Positions 17,069-29,010 are shown, counted from the first letter of the stretch. The stretch is 64,000 nucleotides of DNA from Streptomyces sp. A1277 (GCF_004795015.1 NZ_SSBI01000022.1:50261-114260); one strand, 5' to 3'. The notes: a model not told the origin generated them from the sequence alone. Numbers and translations are program-made.

Positions 17069-17617
17069 GGGAGCCGTGCGCGGGGAGGGCACCCGGTGCC
17101 CTCCTGAGCTGATTGCTCATTTGAGCGCTTCGCGGGCCGTCAATCGGGCCCCCGGGACACGAAACGATGCTCTGCGTGCATCTATGGCCTCCTTTCACGC
17201 CTCTGTGTGAACGTTGTCTCGCGCTGTGTTGCCAAACGGGTGTCCGGATGGTGACATCTGAGCGGCCATTCCGGCGTGATTCTCGCCACCTTGAGAGGGA
17301 CTGTGCTCTGATGAGCGCGAAAATGAGGGCTGCACTTCTCAAATGATGGCACTGGGTGCCAGGTACCTCTACTTTGATCGATCGAGGCTTCGGCTACTTT
17401 CAGCCACCGAAATGCCGGTCCTGGGGCGCTCTCCGTAATCGTGTGTACGAGTCCTGAACGCATCGCTCGGCGGGCCTGTCGGCCGGGTGACTTTCGATCT
17501 GCTGGCGGACGGGTGGTTACGGCCGTGAGACGCGCAAGTGGACGTACCGGCACACCTTCGATCTGGGTATGTTCCTCGCCGTCAGGGCAGCCACCGCGTC
17601 TTCGAGGAGTCGAGACC
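17069..17617 (+). other. 549-base intergenic region upstream of ppdK
   Basis: No convincing gene. The region is markedly more AT-rich than its flanks and so looks regulatory. It contains an inverted repeat TTCAC...GTGAA at 17194-17211 and several short palindromic segments (GATCGATCGA at 17376 and nearby). Open minus-strand frames here have poor codon bias. Confidence 0.6.
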
Positions 17618-20329
<2,712 letters not shown>

Positions 20330-20391
20330 CGCGGCACCACCCACTGATTCCGCAGGCGCCGCCGGTTCTTCCGACCCTCACCGAACCGGCG

Positions 20392-20415
20392 GCCGCCGCG
20401 GAATTCCGCGGCGGC
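20392..20415. repeat. 24-bp perfect palindrome centred on GAATTC
   Basis: GCCGCCGCG-GAATTC-CGCGGCGGC is fully self-complementary and lies 63 bases after ppdK. Its right arm is also the left arm of the terminator at 20410-20442, so the two structures exclude each other in RNA. Confidence 0.8.
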
Positions 20416-20442
20416 GGCACCCTGTGCGGGGGTGCCGCCGCC
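20410..20442 (+). terminator. ppdK terminator
   Basis: GGCGGCGGCACC (20410-20421) pairs perfectly with GGTGCCGCCGCC (20431-20442), with one more C-G pair closing the 7-base loop, followed by TT. This is a strong stem at the expected distance from ppdK. Confidence 0.75.
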
Positions 20443-20844
20443 TTGTCGTACCCGGGCTCGTGACGTTGTCATGTACGAGTAAATTCCACGCCGGTTAACC
20501 GGCCGGGTTACCGGCAGTCATTGCTTCGTTTAATACGCAAAGGAATCGGCCCGAACGGACCAGGGTGCGGCCCATGGATCCCCACCCATGGGCCGCACCC
20601 CGCTTACCCCCGTCGAGTGCGGAGCCGCACCATTGCCAACCGCCGCCGAACGAGCAAAACCCCCCACGGCCTTCGCTCGCTCTTCCGGTGGCTCCGGAAT
20701 CGCACCCGACGCCGTACAGCCTTTCGCCCGGCGGTGGGTCGGGGCGAGACGTTTCACCTCTGGCCGAAACCCCGTGGTGACGTGCTGTTACGGTTCGCAT
20801 ACTCTTGCGAGTGGGGAATTGCAGGTGCAAGGGGTGGGAGTTCG
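20443..20844 (+). other. Intergenic region before the regulator gene
   Basis: No gene is evident. It includes a perfect inverted repeat at 20563-20600 and, just before the next gene, an AT-rich stretch (about 20785-20822) that may hold the promoter. Confidence 0.55.
20563..20600. repeat. Perfect 15-bp inverted repeat with 8-base loop
   Basis: GGGTGCGGCCCATGG (20563-20577) and CCATGGGCCGCACCC (20586-20600) are exact complements. It could be a second terminator for ppdK, but lies 230 bases past the stop codon with no T-run. Confidence 0.75.
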
Positions 20845-21837
20845 GTGCTGCGTATCCATGTCTCCGGATGGGACCTTTCCAAGGTGCGGATGGCCGCCGG
20901 GCCGGACGCGCTGTGGGAGACCATTCTCAGCTTTCACCGGCTGAGGGACCGGAGGGCTTCAGCGGTGTTCGGAAAATGGCGCACGGAAACCCGCCCTCGG
21001 CTGAGCGGTGAAGTACGTCTGCTGTCCGCCGTCGTTCCACCGCGCGGATATTTCCCCGACTTCCTGACGCCTTCTCAGGAAAGCGCCGAACCGCTCGGCC
21101 TCGACGCCGGAATGGAGGCCGTGCGCGCGACCACGCCCGAACGGCTGCGGGCCGAAATCGCGATGGTGGACGACCGGGGGGCGCCCGGCACCCGGCGCGC
21201 CGGGCTCGCACCGCTGCGCGAGGGCGGCGCCGAGCCCCTGGGCCGGCTCGTCGGTGCCCTGCGGGACTACCACCGCGCCGCCGTCGAGCCGTACTGGCCG
21301 CACATCCAGTCCGCCGTCGAGGCAGACCGGGCGATCCGGGGCCGCGCGCTCCTGGACGGCGGCACCGGCGAACTGCTCGCCTCGCTGCCACCGGTGATCC
21401 GCTGGCGGGCGCCCGTCCTGGAGGCGGACTACCCGGTCGACCGGGACCTCCACCTGGACGGGCGCGGGCTGCTCCTGCAGCCGTCGTTCTTCTGCCGGGG
21501 CGCCCCCGTCGTCCTGCGCGACCCCCTGCTCCCGCCCGTCCTCGTCTACCCGGTCGCCCACCCCGCGGCCCCCGGCTTCGCCGAACCGGGCCCCTGGCTC
21601 GGCCGGCTCCTCGGCCAGACCCGCTCCACGGTCCTGCGGGCCATCGGCGACGGCTGCACGACCAGCGAACTGGCCCGCCGCGCCGGGGTCTCCCTCGCCT
21701 CGGCCAGCCAGCACGCCTGCGTGCTGCGCGAGGCGGGCCTCGTCCACACGCTGCGGCACGGCAGCTCGGTCCTGCACACCCTGACCCCGCTCGGCGGCTC
21801 GCTGCTGCGGGGCGGGGCGCCGCTCGCGGTGTCCTGA
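20845..21837 (+). CDS. ArsR-like winged-helix transcriptional regulator
   Basis: A 330-residue protein whose C-terminal quarter is a winged helix (LLGQTRSTVLRAIGDGCTTS, then LARRAGVSLASASQHACVLR). Its N terminus (VLRIHVSGWDLSKVRMAAGP) and middle match a Streptomyces regulator family with a DUF5937-like N-terminal region, as I recall it. GTG 20845 is preceded by GGGAG. It stands alone downstream of ppdK. Target and ligand are unknown. Confidence 0.8.
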   Translation: MLRIHVSGWDLSKVRMAAGPDALWETILSFHRLRDRRASAVFGKWRTETRPRLSGEVRLLSAVVPPRGYFPDFLTPSQESAEPLGLDAGMEAVRATTPERLRAEIAMVDDRGAPGTRRAGLAPLREGGAEPLGRLVGALRDYHRAAVEPYWPHIQSAVEADRAIRGRALLDGGTGELLASLPPVIRWRAPVLEADYPVDRDLHLDGRGLLLQPSFFCRGAPVVLRDPLLPPVLVYPVAHPAAPGFAEPGPWLGRLLGQTRSTVLRAIGDGCTTSELARRAGVSLASASQHACVLREAGLVHTLRHGSSVLHTLTPLGGSLLRGGAPLAVS

Positions 21838-21998
21838 GCACCCGGGGTTTTCCGTCCGGCGCCGTGCGGAAAGGATTCGCCGCCCGCCACCGATGAGTTT
21901 CGGGCGGCCCCGGCGTCTATCTGTTGACACATGCTCGACAGACACGCACCGCGTACGCCGGACGCACACGGAACACGCACCGAGAGAGTGAGACAGCC

Positions 21999-22243
21999 AT
22001 GGCTCAGATGATCTTCGTGAACCTGCCGGTCAAGGACCTGGAGACGGCCAAGAACTCGCGCTCAGCGCGGACAGCCGCGAGAAGGTGGACGAGCTCGCCG
22101 ACGCCGCCCTCGCGAACGGCGGATCGCCCGCCAACGAGCCGCAGGACCTCGGCTTCATGTACGGCCGGTCCTTCCAGGACCCCGACCACCACATCTGGGA
22201 GGTCGTCTGGATGGACCCGTCCGCCGTCCAGGACCAGGGCTGA
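21999..22243 (+). pseudogene. VOC/glyoxalase family protein with internal deletion
   Basis: The ATG at 21999 starts MAQMIFVNLPVKDLETAKN, the first beta-alpha unit of a PhnB-like VOC protein. The sequence then jumps, out of frame, to LSADSREKVDELADAALANG and MYGRSFQDPDHHIWEVVWMD, the last part of the same family, ending at TGA 22241. About half of the expected 130 residues is missing and the two pieces lie in different frames. Start and end are otherwise excellent, so this is a real gene that lost its middle. Confidence 0.85.
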
Positions 22244-22244
22244 G

Positions 22245-23167
22245 TTACAGCCCCGCGAAGGTCACCCCGGTCAGCTGCTCCGAGGCCACCCACAGGCGCT
22301 CGCCCGCCACGTCGCCGCGCGTCCAGCCCGCCCGCCAGGACGGGCGGGGCGCGCCGCGCCAGCCCAGCAGCCGCGGCCCGGTGAACGAGTCGGGCCGCAC
22401 CCCCGGCGCGGTGGCGCGTACAGGGTGGGCAGGGCGCCGGCCGACGCGGGCTGGGCGATGATGCGGTTGCCGAGCTCCATGACCCGCTCCGCCGTCCTGC
22501 GGTTCTCCATCCGGGCGCCCGCCGTCTGGAGGTTGGTCGACGCGTAACCGGGGTGCGCGGCGGCGGCGACCAGGCCGCCGCCGGCCGCCGCGACCCGCCG
22601 GGCCAGCTCGTGGACGAAGAGCAGATTGGCCGTCTTCGAGCGGCCGTAGGCGATCCAGCGGCGGTAGTTCCGCTCGCTGTTGAGGTCGCCCACGTCGATG
22701 TCGGCCAGCGCGTGCAGCCCGCTGGACACGCTCACCACCCGGGCGCCCGGGGTGGCCAGCAGCTTCGGCAGCAGCAGCCCGGTGAGCGCGAAGTGCCCCA
22801 GGTGGTTGACGCCGAACTGGGTCTCGAAACCGTCGGCGGTCCGCCCGTACGGCAGGGCCATCACACCGGCGTTGTTGATCAGCAGGTCGAGCCGGTCCGC
22901 CCGGTAGTCCGCAGCGAACGCGCGTACGGAGGAGAGATCGGCCAGATCCAGTGCGGCGAACTCCACGTCCGCGCCCCGCACCGCGTACCGGATGCGGGCC
23001 GCCGCTTCCTTGCCGCGCCGTTCGTCACGGCAGGCGAGCAGCACCCGGGCCCCGCTGCGGGCCAGTTCCCGTGCGGTGATCAGCCCGATTCCGCTGTTGG
23101 CTCCCGTCACCACGGCCGTCCGGCCGCTCTGGTCGGGTATGTCGCGCGCGTGCCAGCCCTGGTTCAT
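22245..23167 (-). pseudogene. Short-chain dehydrogenase, frameshifted near the C terminus
   Basis: The first 250 residues are a good SDR: TGANSGIGLITARELARSGA cofactor loop, NNAGV, catalytic Ser (VSVSSGLHA) and YGRSK. After GALPTLYA the frame is lost. The neighbouring frame continues TAPGVRPDSFTGPRLLGWRG through VASEQLTGVTFAGL and stops at TAA 22245. A single missing base near 22412-22418 explains this. Without it the family C terminus is replaced by a run of Arg, Pro and Gly. The gene is probably inactive, unless this is a sequencing error. Confidence 0.8.
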
Positions 23168-23256
23168 GGATCAAGCGTACGACCGGGGGCCCGGATGGCC
23201 GGAAGTACCCGTTCGGGGGTTCTCCCGGTCATCGGTGCGTGTGTCCGGGGCGGCGG

Positions 23257-23613
23257 TCAGTCCGCGCGGACTTCGAAGACGGGTACGGAGACCTCGTCGT
23301 CGTCCAGGCAGGCGCTCGTCGCCAGGTCGAAGCGCTGCTTCAGGAGCGGCGAGGCGACGAAGGGCTGCCCGCCGTCCGAACCGACCAGGCCCCGCGAGAG
23401 GACGTAGGCGCCGGTGAACGGATCGCGGTTGTCGATCGCGTACGTCCGCCCCCCCCGGTCCACGGACAGCGCGACCTGCCGGCCGTCCGGGAGAAGGGCG
23501 GCGGCCCCGCGGCCCGGGGTGAGCAGGGAGCGGTCGCAGACCGTGACCCAGCCGTTCCCCGCGGTGAGCCGGATGGTCCGGGTGTCCTGCGCGGTCTCGA
23601 TCGTCTGTGGCAT
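23257..23613 (-). CDS. nirD: Nitrite reductase small subunit NirD
   Basis: Rieske-like small subunit of assimilatory NADH nitrite reductase. The 118-residue protein has the NirD fold (WVTVCDRSLLTPGRGAAALL, YAIDNRDPFTGAYVLSRG). As in other NirD proteins, the Rieske Cys/His ligands are not all present. Its ATG overlaps the nirB stop (TGATG), the normal coupled arrangement. It looks intact even though nirB beside it is wrecked. Confidence 0.88.
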   Translation of the reverse strand: MPQTIETAQDTRTIRLTAGNGWVTVCDRSLLTPGRGAAALLPDGRQVALSVDRGGRTYAIDNRDPFTGAYVLSRGLVGSDGGQPFVASPLLKQRFDLATSACLDDDEVSVPVFEVRAD

Positions 23614-25434
23614 CAGGGGGCGGTCCCTTCAAGAGTGCGGATGGCGAGAACCGGGCCCGCGAGGATGTCCGGATCGGGCTTGACCTGGTCGCGTTCCGGG
23701 ACGAACCCCACCGACGGGCCGGGTGCGTCGGGGGCGTTGACGAAGGTGACGAACCGGCGCAGCCGCTCGGGGTCGTTGACGGTCTCGGCCCACTCGTCGC
23801 GGTAGCCGCGCACATGGTCGGCCATCAGCCGCTCCAGCTCGTCGCAGAGCCCGAGCGAGTCGTGCACGACGACGTCCCGGACGTGCTCCAGGCCGCCGTC
23901 GACGCGCTCCAGCCAGGCCGAGGTGCGCTCCAGGCGGTCCGCGGTGCGGATGTAGAACATCAGGAACCGGTCGATCAGCCGGACCAGTTCGGCGTCCGAC
24001 AGGTCCTGTGCGAGCAGGTCGGCGTGGCGCGGGGTGGCGCCGCCGTCGCCGCCCACGTACAGGTTCCAGCCGCCGGCCGTGGCGATGATCCCGAAGTCCT
24101 TGCCCCGGGCCCCGGCGCACTCCCGGGCGCAGCCCGAGACCGCCGACTTCAGCTTGGGCGGGGAGCGCGGGCCCCGGTAGCGCAGCTCCAGGCCGATCGC
24201 CATCCGCACGGAGTCCTGCACGCCGTATCGGCACCAGGTCCGCCCCACACAGGTCTTGACCGTCCGCAACGACTTGCGTACGCGTGCCCGGACTCGAAGC
24301 CCGCGTCCACGAGCCGGGTCCAGATCAGCGGCAGCTGGTCGACGCGGGCGCCGAAGAGGTCGATGCGCTGACCGCCGGTGATCTTGGTGTAGAGCCCGAA
24401 GCCGCGGGCCACCTCGCCGATCACGATCAGCTTCTCCGGGGTGATCTCGCCACCGGGGACGCGCGGCACGATCGAGTACGAGCCGTTGCGCTGGAGGTTG
24501 GCCACGAAGTGGTCGTTGGTGTCCTGGAGGGCCGCCTGCTCACCGTCCAGGACGTAGCCGCTCGCGCCGACCGTCGGCGCCAGAGAGGCGATGACCGAGC
24601 CGGCCGTCGGCTTGCAGACCTCGCAGCCGTCACCGCCGCGCGCCGCCTCGCGCCCGTGTGAGTCGAGGAGGTCCGCGTACAAGGTGATCCCCAGGGTGCG
24701 GACGGATCTCGTACAGCTCGCTGCGGGTGTACGCGAAGCAGCCGCACAGGCCCGCGTCCCGGCTCTGCGGGAGCAGTTGGCCGATGACCTTGACGCAACT
24801 GCCGCAGCCGGTGCCCGCCTTGGTGCACTTCTTCACCTCGGGCAGGGTGGTGTGCTCGCGGATCGCGCCCTTGGTGACGTTGTGGCAGGAGCAGATCACC
24901 GCCTCGTCCGGCAGCGCGGAGGGGCCGAGCGCCACCGGGCCGCCCGCCCCGGCCGGCAGCACCAGCTGCCCCGGGGCGACCGGCAGCACGGTCCCGGTCA
25001 TCGGGCGCAGCGTGCCGTACTGCTCGGCGTCGCCCACCGGCACCCCGCCGAGCAGGGTGCCGTCCGGCGCGACCACCAGCTTCTTGTAGACGCCGGAGCG
25101 GGCGTCCGCGTACACGACGTCGAGGCAGCCCTCGTTCGGCGCCGTGCGCGTCGCCGAACGAGGCCACGTCCTCCCCGAGCAGCTTCAGTTTCGTGGACAG
25201 GTCGGCGCCCGTGAACGCGGCCCGCCCGCCCGCGATCACCTCGGCGGCCGTCAGCGCCGTCTCGTACCCGGGCGCCACGAGCCCGTACACCCGGCCGTCC
25301 GACGCCAGCCCGAGCAGCCCGCCGCCGGCCACCGCCCCGGTCGTCGCCGTCCGTGCGTACGCCTCGATGGCGAGCAGGTCCTCGATCGTCCGGTAATGGA
25401 GCGGGGGCTTCAGGCCCTGGGCCTGTGCGCTCAT
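23613..25434 (-). pseudogene. nirB: Nitrite reductase large subunit NirB, decayed
   Basis: Four reading-frame segments together cover parts of NirB. 25434 to about 25140: YRTIEDLLAIEAYARTATTG fused directly to TALTAAEVIAGGRAAFTGAD. About 25115 to 24690: the CSCHNVTKGAIREH...CGSC BFD-like iron-sulfur site. About 24682 to 24290: CEVCKPTAGSVIASL and IVPRVPGGEITPEKL. About 24269 to 23613: VKTCVGRTWCRYGVQDS and CARECAGARGKDFG, the siroheme site. Frames change near 25140, 24690 and 24290. The N-terminal FAD domain and most of the NAD domain are deleted. An 850-residue enzyme cannot be made. Confidence 0.88.
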
Positions 25435-25650
25435 GACCAGGAGCGTGGCCCGGCGGTGTTACCCGGCCGGTTCCCCGCTGTTTCCCGGGAGGAACCTTGC
25501 GCTCAGCACCCGTGGGGAGGGTGCGTGAGGCCGCCGGCGGGAGAGAAAAAGGGACCGTGGGCTGCGGGAACCTCAGAGTTGGCTCAACTTTCCGGCCCCG
25601 CCACCGAGATCGTTGGACGGCACACGTGCCTTCTCCTTAGGGTCGCGGTC

Positions 25651-26439
25651 ATGCCCGACATCACCCTGACCACACTCGTCGTGCTGTGCCTCGCCGCAGC
25701 GGCGGCCGGCTGGATCGACGCCGTGGTCGGCGGCGGCGGGCTGCTCCTGCTGCCCGCGCTGCTGCTGGGCCTGCCGCACCTGCCGGCCGCGCAGATCCTC
25801 GGCACCAACAAGGCGGTCGCCATCGTCGGCACCTCGGGCGCCGCCGTCACCTACGCGCGCAAGGCGCCGGTGAAGGTCGGCACGGCGGTGCGGATCGGGC
25901 TCGCGGCCCTGGCCGGATCGATGACCGGCGCGTTCTTCGCCGCCGGGATCAGCAGTGACGTGCTGCGCCCGGTGATCATGGTGGTGCTGCTGGCGGTCGC
26001 CGCGTTCGTGATGCTGCGGCCCCAGTTCGGCCGGGCGGCCGGGGAGGGGGTACCGCCCCGGGTCACCCGGGCCCGTACGGTCACCGCGATCGTCCTGGTG
26101 GGCGGCGGCATCGGCCTGTACGACGGGCTGTTCGGGCCGGGCACGGGGACCTTCCTGGTGCTGGCGCTGACCGCGGTGCTCCACCTCGACCTGGTGACGG
26201 CCTCCGCCACCGCCAAGATCGTCAACGTCTGCACCAACGCCGGCGCCCTGGCGATGTTCGCCCACCAGGGAAACGTGCTGTGGCAGCTGGCCGCGCTGAT
26301 GGCGGTGTTCAACCTGGCGGGCGGGCTGCTCGGAGCGCGGATGGCGCTGCGCAGGGGCAGCGAGTTCGTGCGCGGGGTGCTGCTGGTGGTCGTCTTCTCA
26401 CTGGTCGCCAAGCTGGCCTTCGACCAGTGGCAGAGCTGA
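25651..26439 (+). CDS. TSUP family (TauE/SafE) membrane exporter
   Basis: A 262-residue membrane protein with about eight helices. The N-terminal half contains the family GWIDAVVGGGGLLLLPALLL signature and the second half the matching GLYDGLFGPGTGTFLVLALT, the two-fold repeat of the sulfite exporter TauE/SafE family. ATG 25651 fits. It diverges from nirB, and similar genes often sit by sulfur or nitrogen assimilation loci, but the substrate is unproven. Confidence 0.9.
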   Translation: MPDITLTTLVVLCLAAAAAGWIDAVVGGGGLLLLPALLLGLPHLPAAQILGTNKAVAIVGTSGAAVTYARKAPVKVGTAVRIGLAALAGSMTGAFFAAGISSDVLRPVIMVVLLAVAAFVMLRPQFGRAAGEGVPPRVTRARTVTAIVLVGGGIGLYDGLFGPGTGTFLVLALTAVLHLDLVTASATAKIVNVCTNAGALAMFAHQGNVLWQLAALMAVFNLAGGLLGARMALRRGSEFVRGVLLVVVFSLVAKLAFDQWQS

Positions 26440-26448
26440 GCGGCGTCC

Positions 26449-27072
26449 TCATCGCACGCCGGTGAGATGGGCGTACGCCACCACGTTGCCCCGGTAGCCG
26501 GTCGACTCGGAGAACCCGCCGCCGCAGGTGATCAGCCGCAGCGAGGCGTGCTCCGAGGCGCCGTACACCCGCTGGTCGGGGAAGTCCTCGCTCTCGTACA
26601 CCTCGATCGCGTCGAGCGTGAAGACGGCGGTGCGGCCGTCCTGCCGGTCCACCTCGACGGTGCTGCCCTTCTTCAGGGAGCCCAGGTCGTAGAAGACGGA
26701 CGGGCCCTGCGCGTTGTCGACGTGGCCGGCCACGATCGCCGTGCCCTTGGCGCCGGGCGGGGTGCCGTCCTTGTACCAGCCGACGATGTCGGTGTTCCCG
26801 GCCGGCGGTACGTCGAGGCTGCCGTCGGCCCCGAGGCCGAGGCGCATCATCGGCGCGTCGACCCGGATGGCGGGAATCCTGATGCGGACGGGGGCGGAGG
26901 GGCGCAGGGGTCCGGCGACCGGCGACCCGGGCAGCAGGGCGGGTCCTGCGGCGAAGGCTTCGGCGGCGGCCGGGCCCGGCGGGGTGAGCCGGGTGTCCGC
27001 GCCGTTCTGGATCAGCCAGGCACCGGCGAGCGCCACGACGACGAGCAGCCAGCCCTTGGCCTTCTGGGACAC
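26449..27072 (-). CDS. Class F sortase
   Basis: Membrane-anchored transpeptidase of the sortase fold, 207 residues. One N-terminal helix (GWLLVVVALAGAWLIQ) anchors it; the catalytic triad is visible as His in IVAGHVDNAQG, Cys in LITCGGGF and Arg in TGYRGNVVAYAHL. Length and motifs fit actinobacterial class F. It ends 10 bases from a convergent transporter gene and lies 97 bases downstream of a secreted protein gene that is its likely substrate. Confidence 0.92.
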   Translation of the reverse strand: MSQKAKGWLLVVVALAGAWLIQNGADTRLTPPGPAAAEAFAAGPALLPGSPVAGPLRPSAPVRIRIPAIRVDAPMMRLGLGADGSLDVPPAGNTDIVGWYKDGTPPGAKGTAIVAGHVDNAQGPSVFYDLGSLKKGSTVEVDRQDGRTAVFTLDAIEVYESEDFPDQRVYGASEHASLRLITCGGGFSESTGYRGNVVAYAHLTGVR

Positions 27073-27169
27073 GGTCGTCCTCCGGGTACGGAAACGGAAC
27101 GGTCCCGTCCCGGTGGCGCGGGGCCACCGGGACGGATACCGGGCGGTTACGGAGGGGTGGATGCCTCCG

Positions 27170-28087
27170 TCAGCCGGCGTCCTGCGTGCCGCTCGCCCGG
27201 CGACGCAGGAGCCAGGCTCCGCCGACGGCGGCAGCGGCGAGTACGCCGGCTCCCGCCGCGATCTGGGTGGTGTCCGGTCCGACGCTGCCGCCGACTCCGG
27301 TCTTCACGTGCCCCGTGGGGGCGGTGGGCGCGGCCGAGGTGCGCGGGCCGGTGGGGGTCTCGCGCCCGCCGGACCCGGCCTCGTCCCGGCCGGGCACGCT
27401 CTGGTGGCCGGAAGGGGCCGGGCGCTCGCCGGGCGTGGCCGGGCCCGCGTCCGCGGGCGCGTCCGGCACGAGGGCGGAACCGGCGGCCTCCGCCTCGTCC
27501 AGTCCGTCGAGGGAGTCCAGGCCGCTCTGCCCGTCCCGGCCGCTCTGCCCGTCCTGGCCGCTCTGCCCGTCCTGCCCGCCCTGCCCGTCCTGGCCACCGA
27601 GGCCGTTCGGGCCGGAGAAGTCGTAGTCGGGGGAGGCGCCGGGGTCCTCGGCGGGGTCGTCGGAGGACTCGGCGGGGAGGCCGGCGCCGGCGTCCCGCGA
27701 GGCGCTGGCCGCCCGGTCCGCGGCCTTCACCTCGATCTCGCCGGTGGCCTCCTTGCCGTTCGCGCATTCCACGCCGACGCTGTACGGCCCGGGCTCGACG
27801 CCGCCGGGCACCCGGAACGAACCGGCCAGCACCTCCTTGAGCGTGGCGGGCGCCAGCGGGAAGCGAGGGGCGTTCAGCGCGCTCGCGTCTCCGGTGGCGC
27901 CGGTGTCGCTCCCGCAGGCGGTGGTGTTCACGGTGACCGTGGCGCCCGGGGCGGCGCTCGCCGGGGTGATCCGCAGGGGTGCCGGCTCGTCCCCGTACGC
28001 GGACGGGGCGGCGGCGCTGAGGCCGAGCGCGGCGGCGGCGAGGGCCGCGGCAGCGGTGCCGGTCACGAGGCGGGCAGGACGGCGCAT
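27170..28087 (-). CDS. Secreted cell-surface protein with collagen-like Gly-X-Y repeats
   Basis: 305 residues. A signal peptide covers about residues 1-32. An Ig-like beta domain (about 35-122) has two cysteines (58, 108) that could form a disulfide. Residues 159-196 form about 13 Gly-X-Y-like triplets rich in GQD and GQS, a short collagen-like stalk. The C terminus is HVKTGVGGSVGPDTTQ, then a hydrophobic helix and LLRRR, a sorting-signal layout without a classical LPXTG. Together with the adjacent class F sortase this suggests covalent or membrane anchoring. The start ATG 28087 is placed at the signal peptide. Confidence 0.82.
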   Translation of the reverse strand: MRRPARLVTGTAAAALAAAALGLSAAAPSAYGDEPAPLRITPASAAPGATVTVNTTACGSDTGATGDASALNAPRFPLAPATLKEVLAGSFRVPGGVEPGPYSVGVECANGKEATGEIEVKAADRAASASRDAGAGLPAESSDDPAEDPGASPDYDFSGPNGLGGQDGQGGQDGQSGQDGQSGRDGQSGLDSLDGLDEAEAAGSALVPDAPADAGPATPGERPAPSGHQSVPGRDEAGSGGRETPTGPRTSAAPTAPTGHVKTGVGGSVGPDTTQIAAGAGVLAAAAVGGAWLLRRRASGTQDAG

Positions 28088-28458
28088 GGGGGTTTCCTCC
28101 GAGCAAGGGGCGCTGGCGGGTGTGTCCTTGCTCCGAGCCAACAGCCGTACGAGTCCTCATGCCTGCTGACAACGAGTCAGCTTCCACCCGTACGGCCCGG
28201 CGCGGCCTCCTTGCCATGGGGTATCGCCGCAGGTCGCGGCGGTGGCCGCGGGCGGGACGGGCGGTTCTTCGTGCCCCGGTGCCGATCGGGTGACGAGCCC
28301 GCCGGTAAATGTGTCGTACATCACATGAGTGACCCGGCTCTGGGCGGGAACACGCAACACAACCCCCCCCACGGGACGGTATGCACCGCCGCCCCCGGTC
28401 GCCGCCCCCTCCTGCACCCACCCCCCCTGGGTCCGGAGGGGGCGGACTGCGTGGGGCG
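28088..28458. other. 371-base intergenic region
   Basis: No gene is seen. It contains a CRP-like site at 28310-28325 and homopolymeric C runs near 28363 and 28425. The promoter of the collagen-like gene should lie in its left part. Confidence 0.5.
28310..28325. promoter_or_regulatory. CRP/FNR-like palindrome
   Basis: TGTGTCGTACATCACA has the TGTG-N8-CACA spacing of cyclic-AMP receptor protein sites. It lies about 220 bases upstream of the collagen-like protein gene start. No experimental support. Confidence 0.35.
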
Positions 28459-28953
28459 CTACGGCGCGGTGGCCGACCACTGGACGACTGGCGGCCGGAC
28501 GCGTGCGCAGCGGGGCCGCCCCTCGGCGTCGGAGAGCGGGAGCCGTGCGGTGAGGTGCCCGGAGGACGCGGCCGCCTCCAGGACGGCCGCGTCGATGTCC
28601 GTGAACATCAGTTTGGCCCGCCGGAACATGGAGAACAGGCCGTCGCCGTCGACCGTGCCCCAGGAGAGGTAGACGAAGCGCCCGCCGAGCCGGTTCTGCA
28701 CATACGGCCCCCGGACCGCGACACCGTCCGCCTCCGCGGCCGCCGTGCAGTCCAGGGTCCAGCGGGCGCCGGCCGCGTCGCCCGGGTGCAGTCCGAGGAG
28801 TTCGCCGGGCGAGTCCCTGCGCTGCACGCCCACGTGGACGTTCTCGTAGCCGGCGAAGCCGGGGCCCGGCGGGCACGAGCGGCCGGGCAGCCGTGAGCCC
28901 TCGATGTGGATCTGCAGGGGTACGGGGCGCGGGCCTTCGGCGGGGGTCTCCAT
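28459..28953 (-). CDS. DUF5990 family protein
   Basis: A 164-residue soluble protein with IHIEGSRLPGRSCPPG near the N terminus, NVHVGVQRRDSPGELLGLHP, the conserved GPYVQNRLGGRFVYLSWGTV and GLFSMFRRAKL. I recognise these as the DUF5990 family of actinobacteria. No enzyme motif is known to me. It diverges from the FMN reductase gene across a MerR-type palindrome. Confidence 0.82.
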   Translation of the reverse strand: METPAEGPRPVPLQIHIEGSRLPGRSCPPGPGFAGYENVHVGVQRRDSPGELLGLHPGDAAGARWTLDCTAAAEADGVAVRGPYVQNRLGGRFVYLSWGTVDGDGLFSMFRRAKLMFTDIDAAVLEAAASSGHLTARLPLSDAEGRPRCARVRPPVVQWSATAP

Positions 28954-29010
28954 GGGGCCATGATCCCGCGCCGGGCCGCCGGCTCCGGCCCTTCCCCGTC
29001 ACGATTGACC

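Noticed and set aside
17182..17553. A 123-codon minus-strand frame upstream of ppdK
   Set aside because: AT-rich region, poor third-position bias and no recognisable motif; more likely regulatory DNA.
27505..27595. A CRISPR-like short repeat array
   Set aside because: The 9- to 18-base period encodes the Gly-X-Y repeats in frame; there are no spacers and no cas genes. I saw no CRISPR array in the window.
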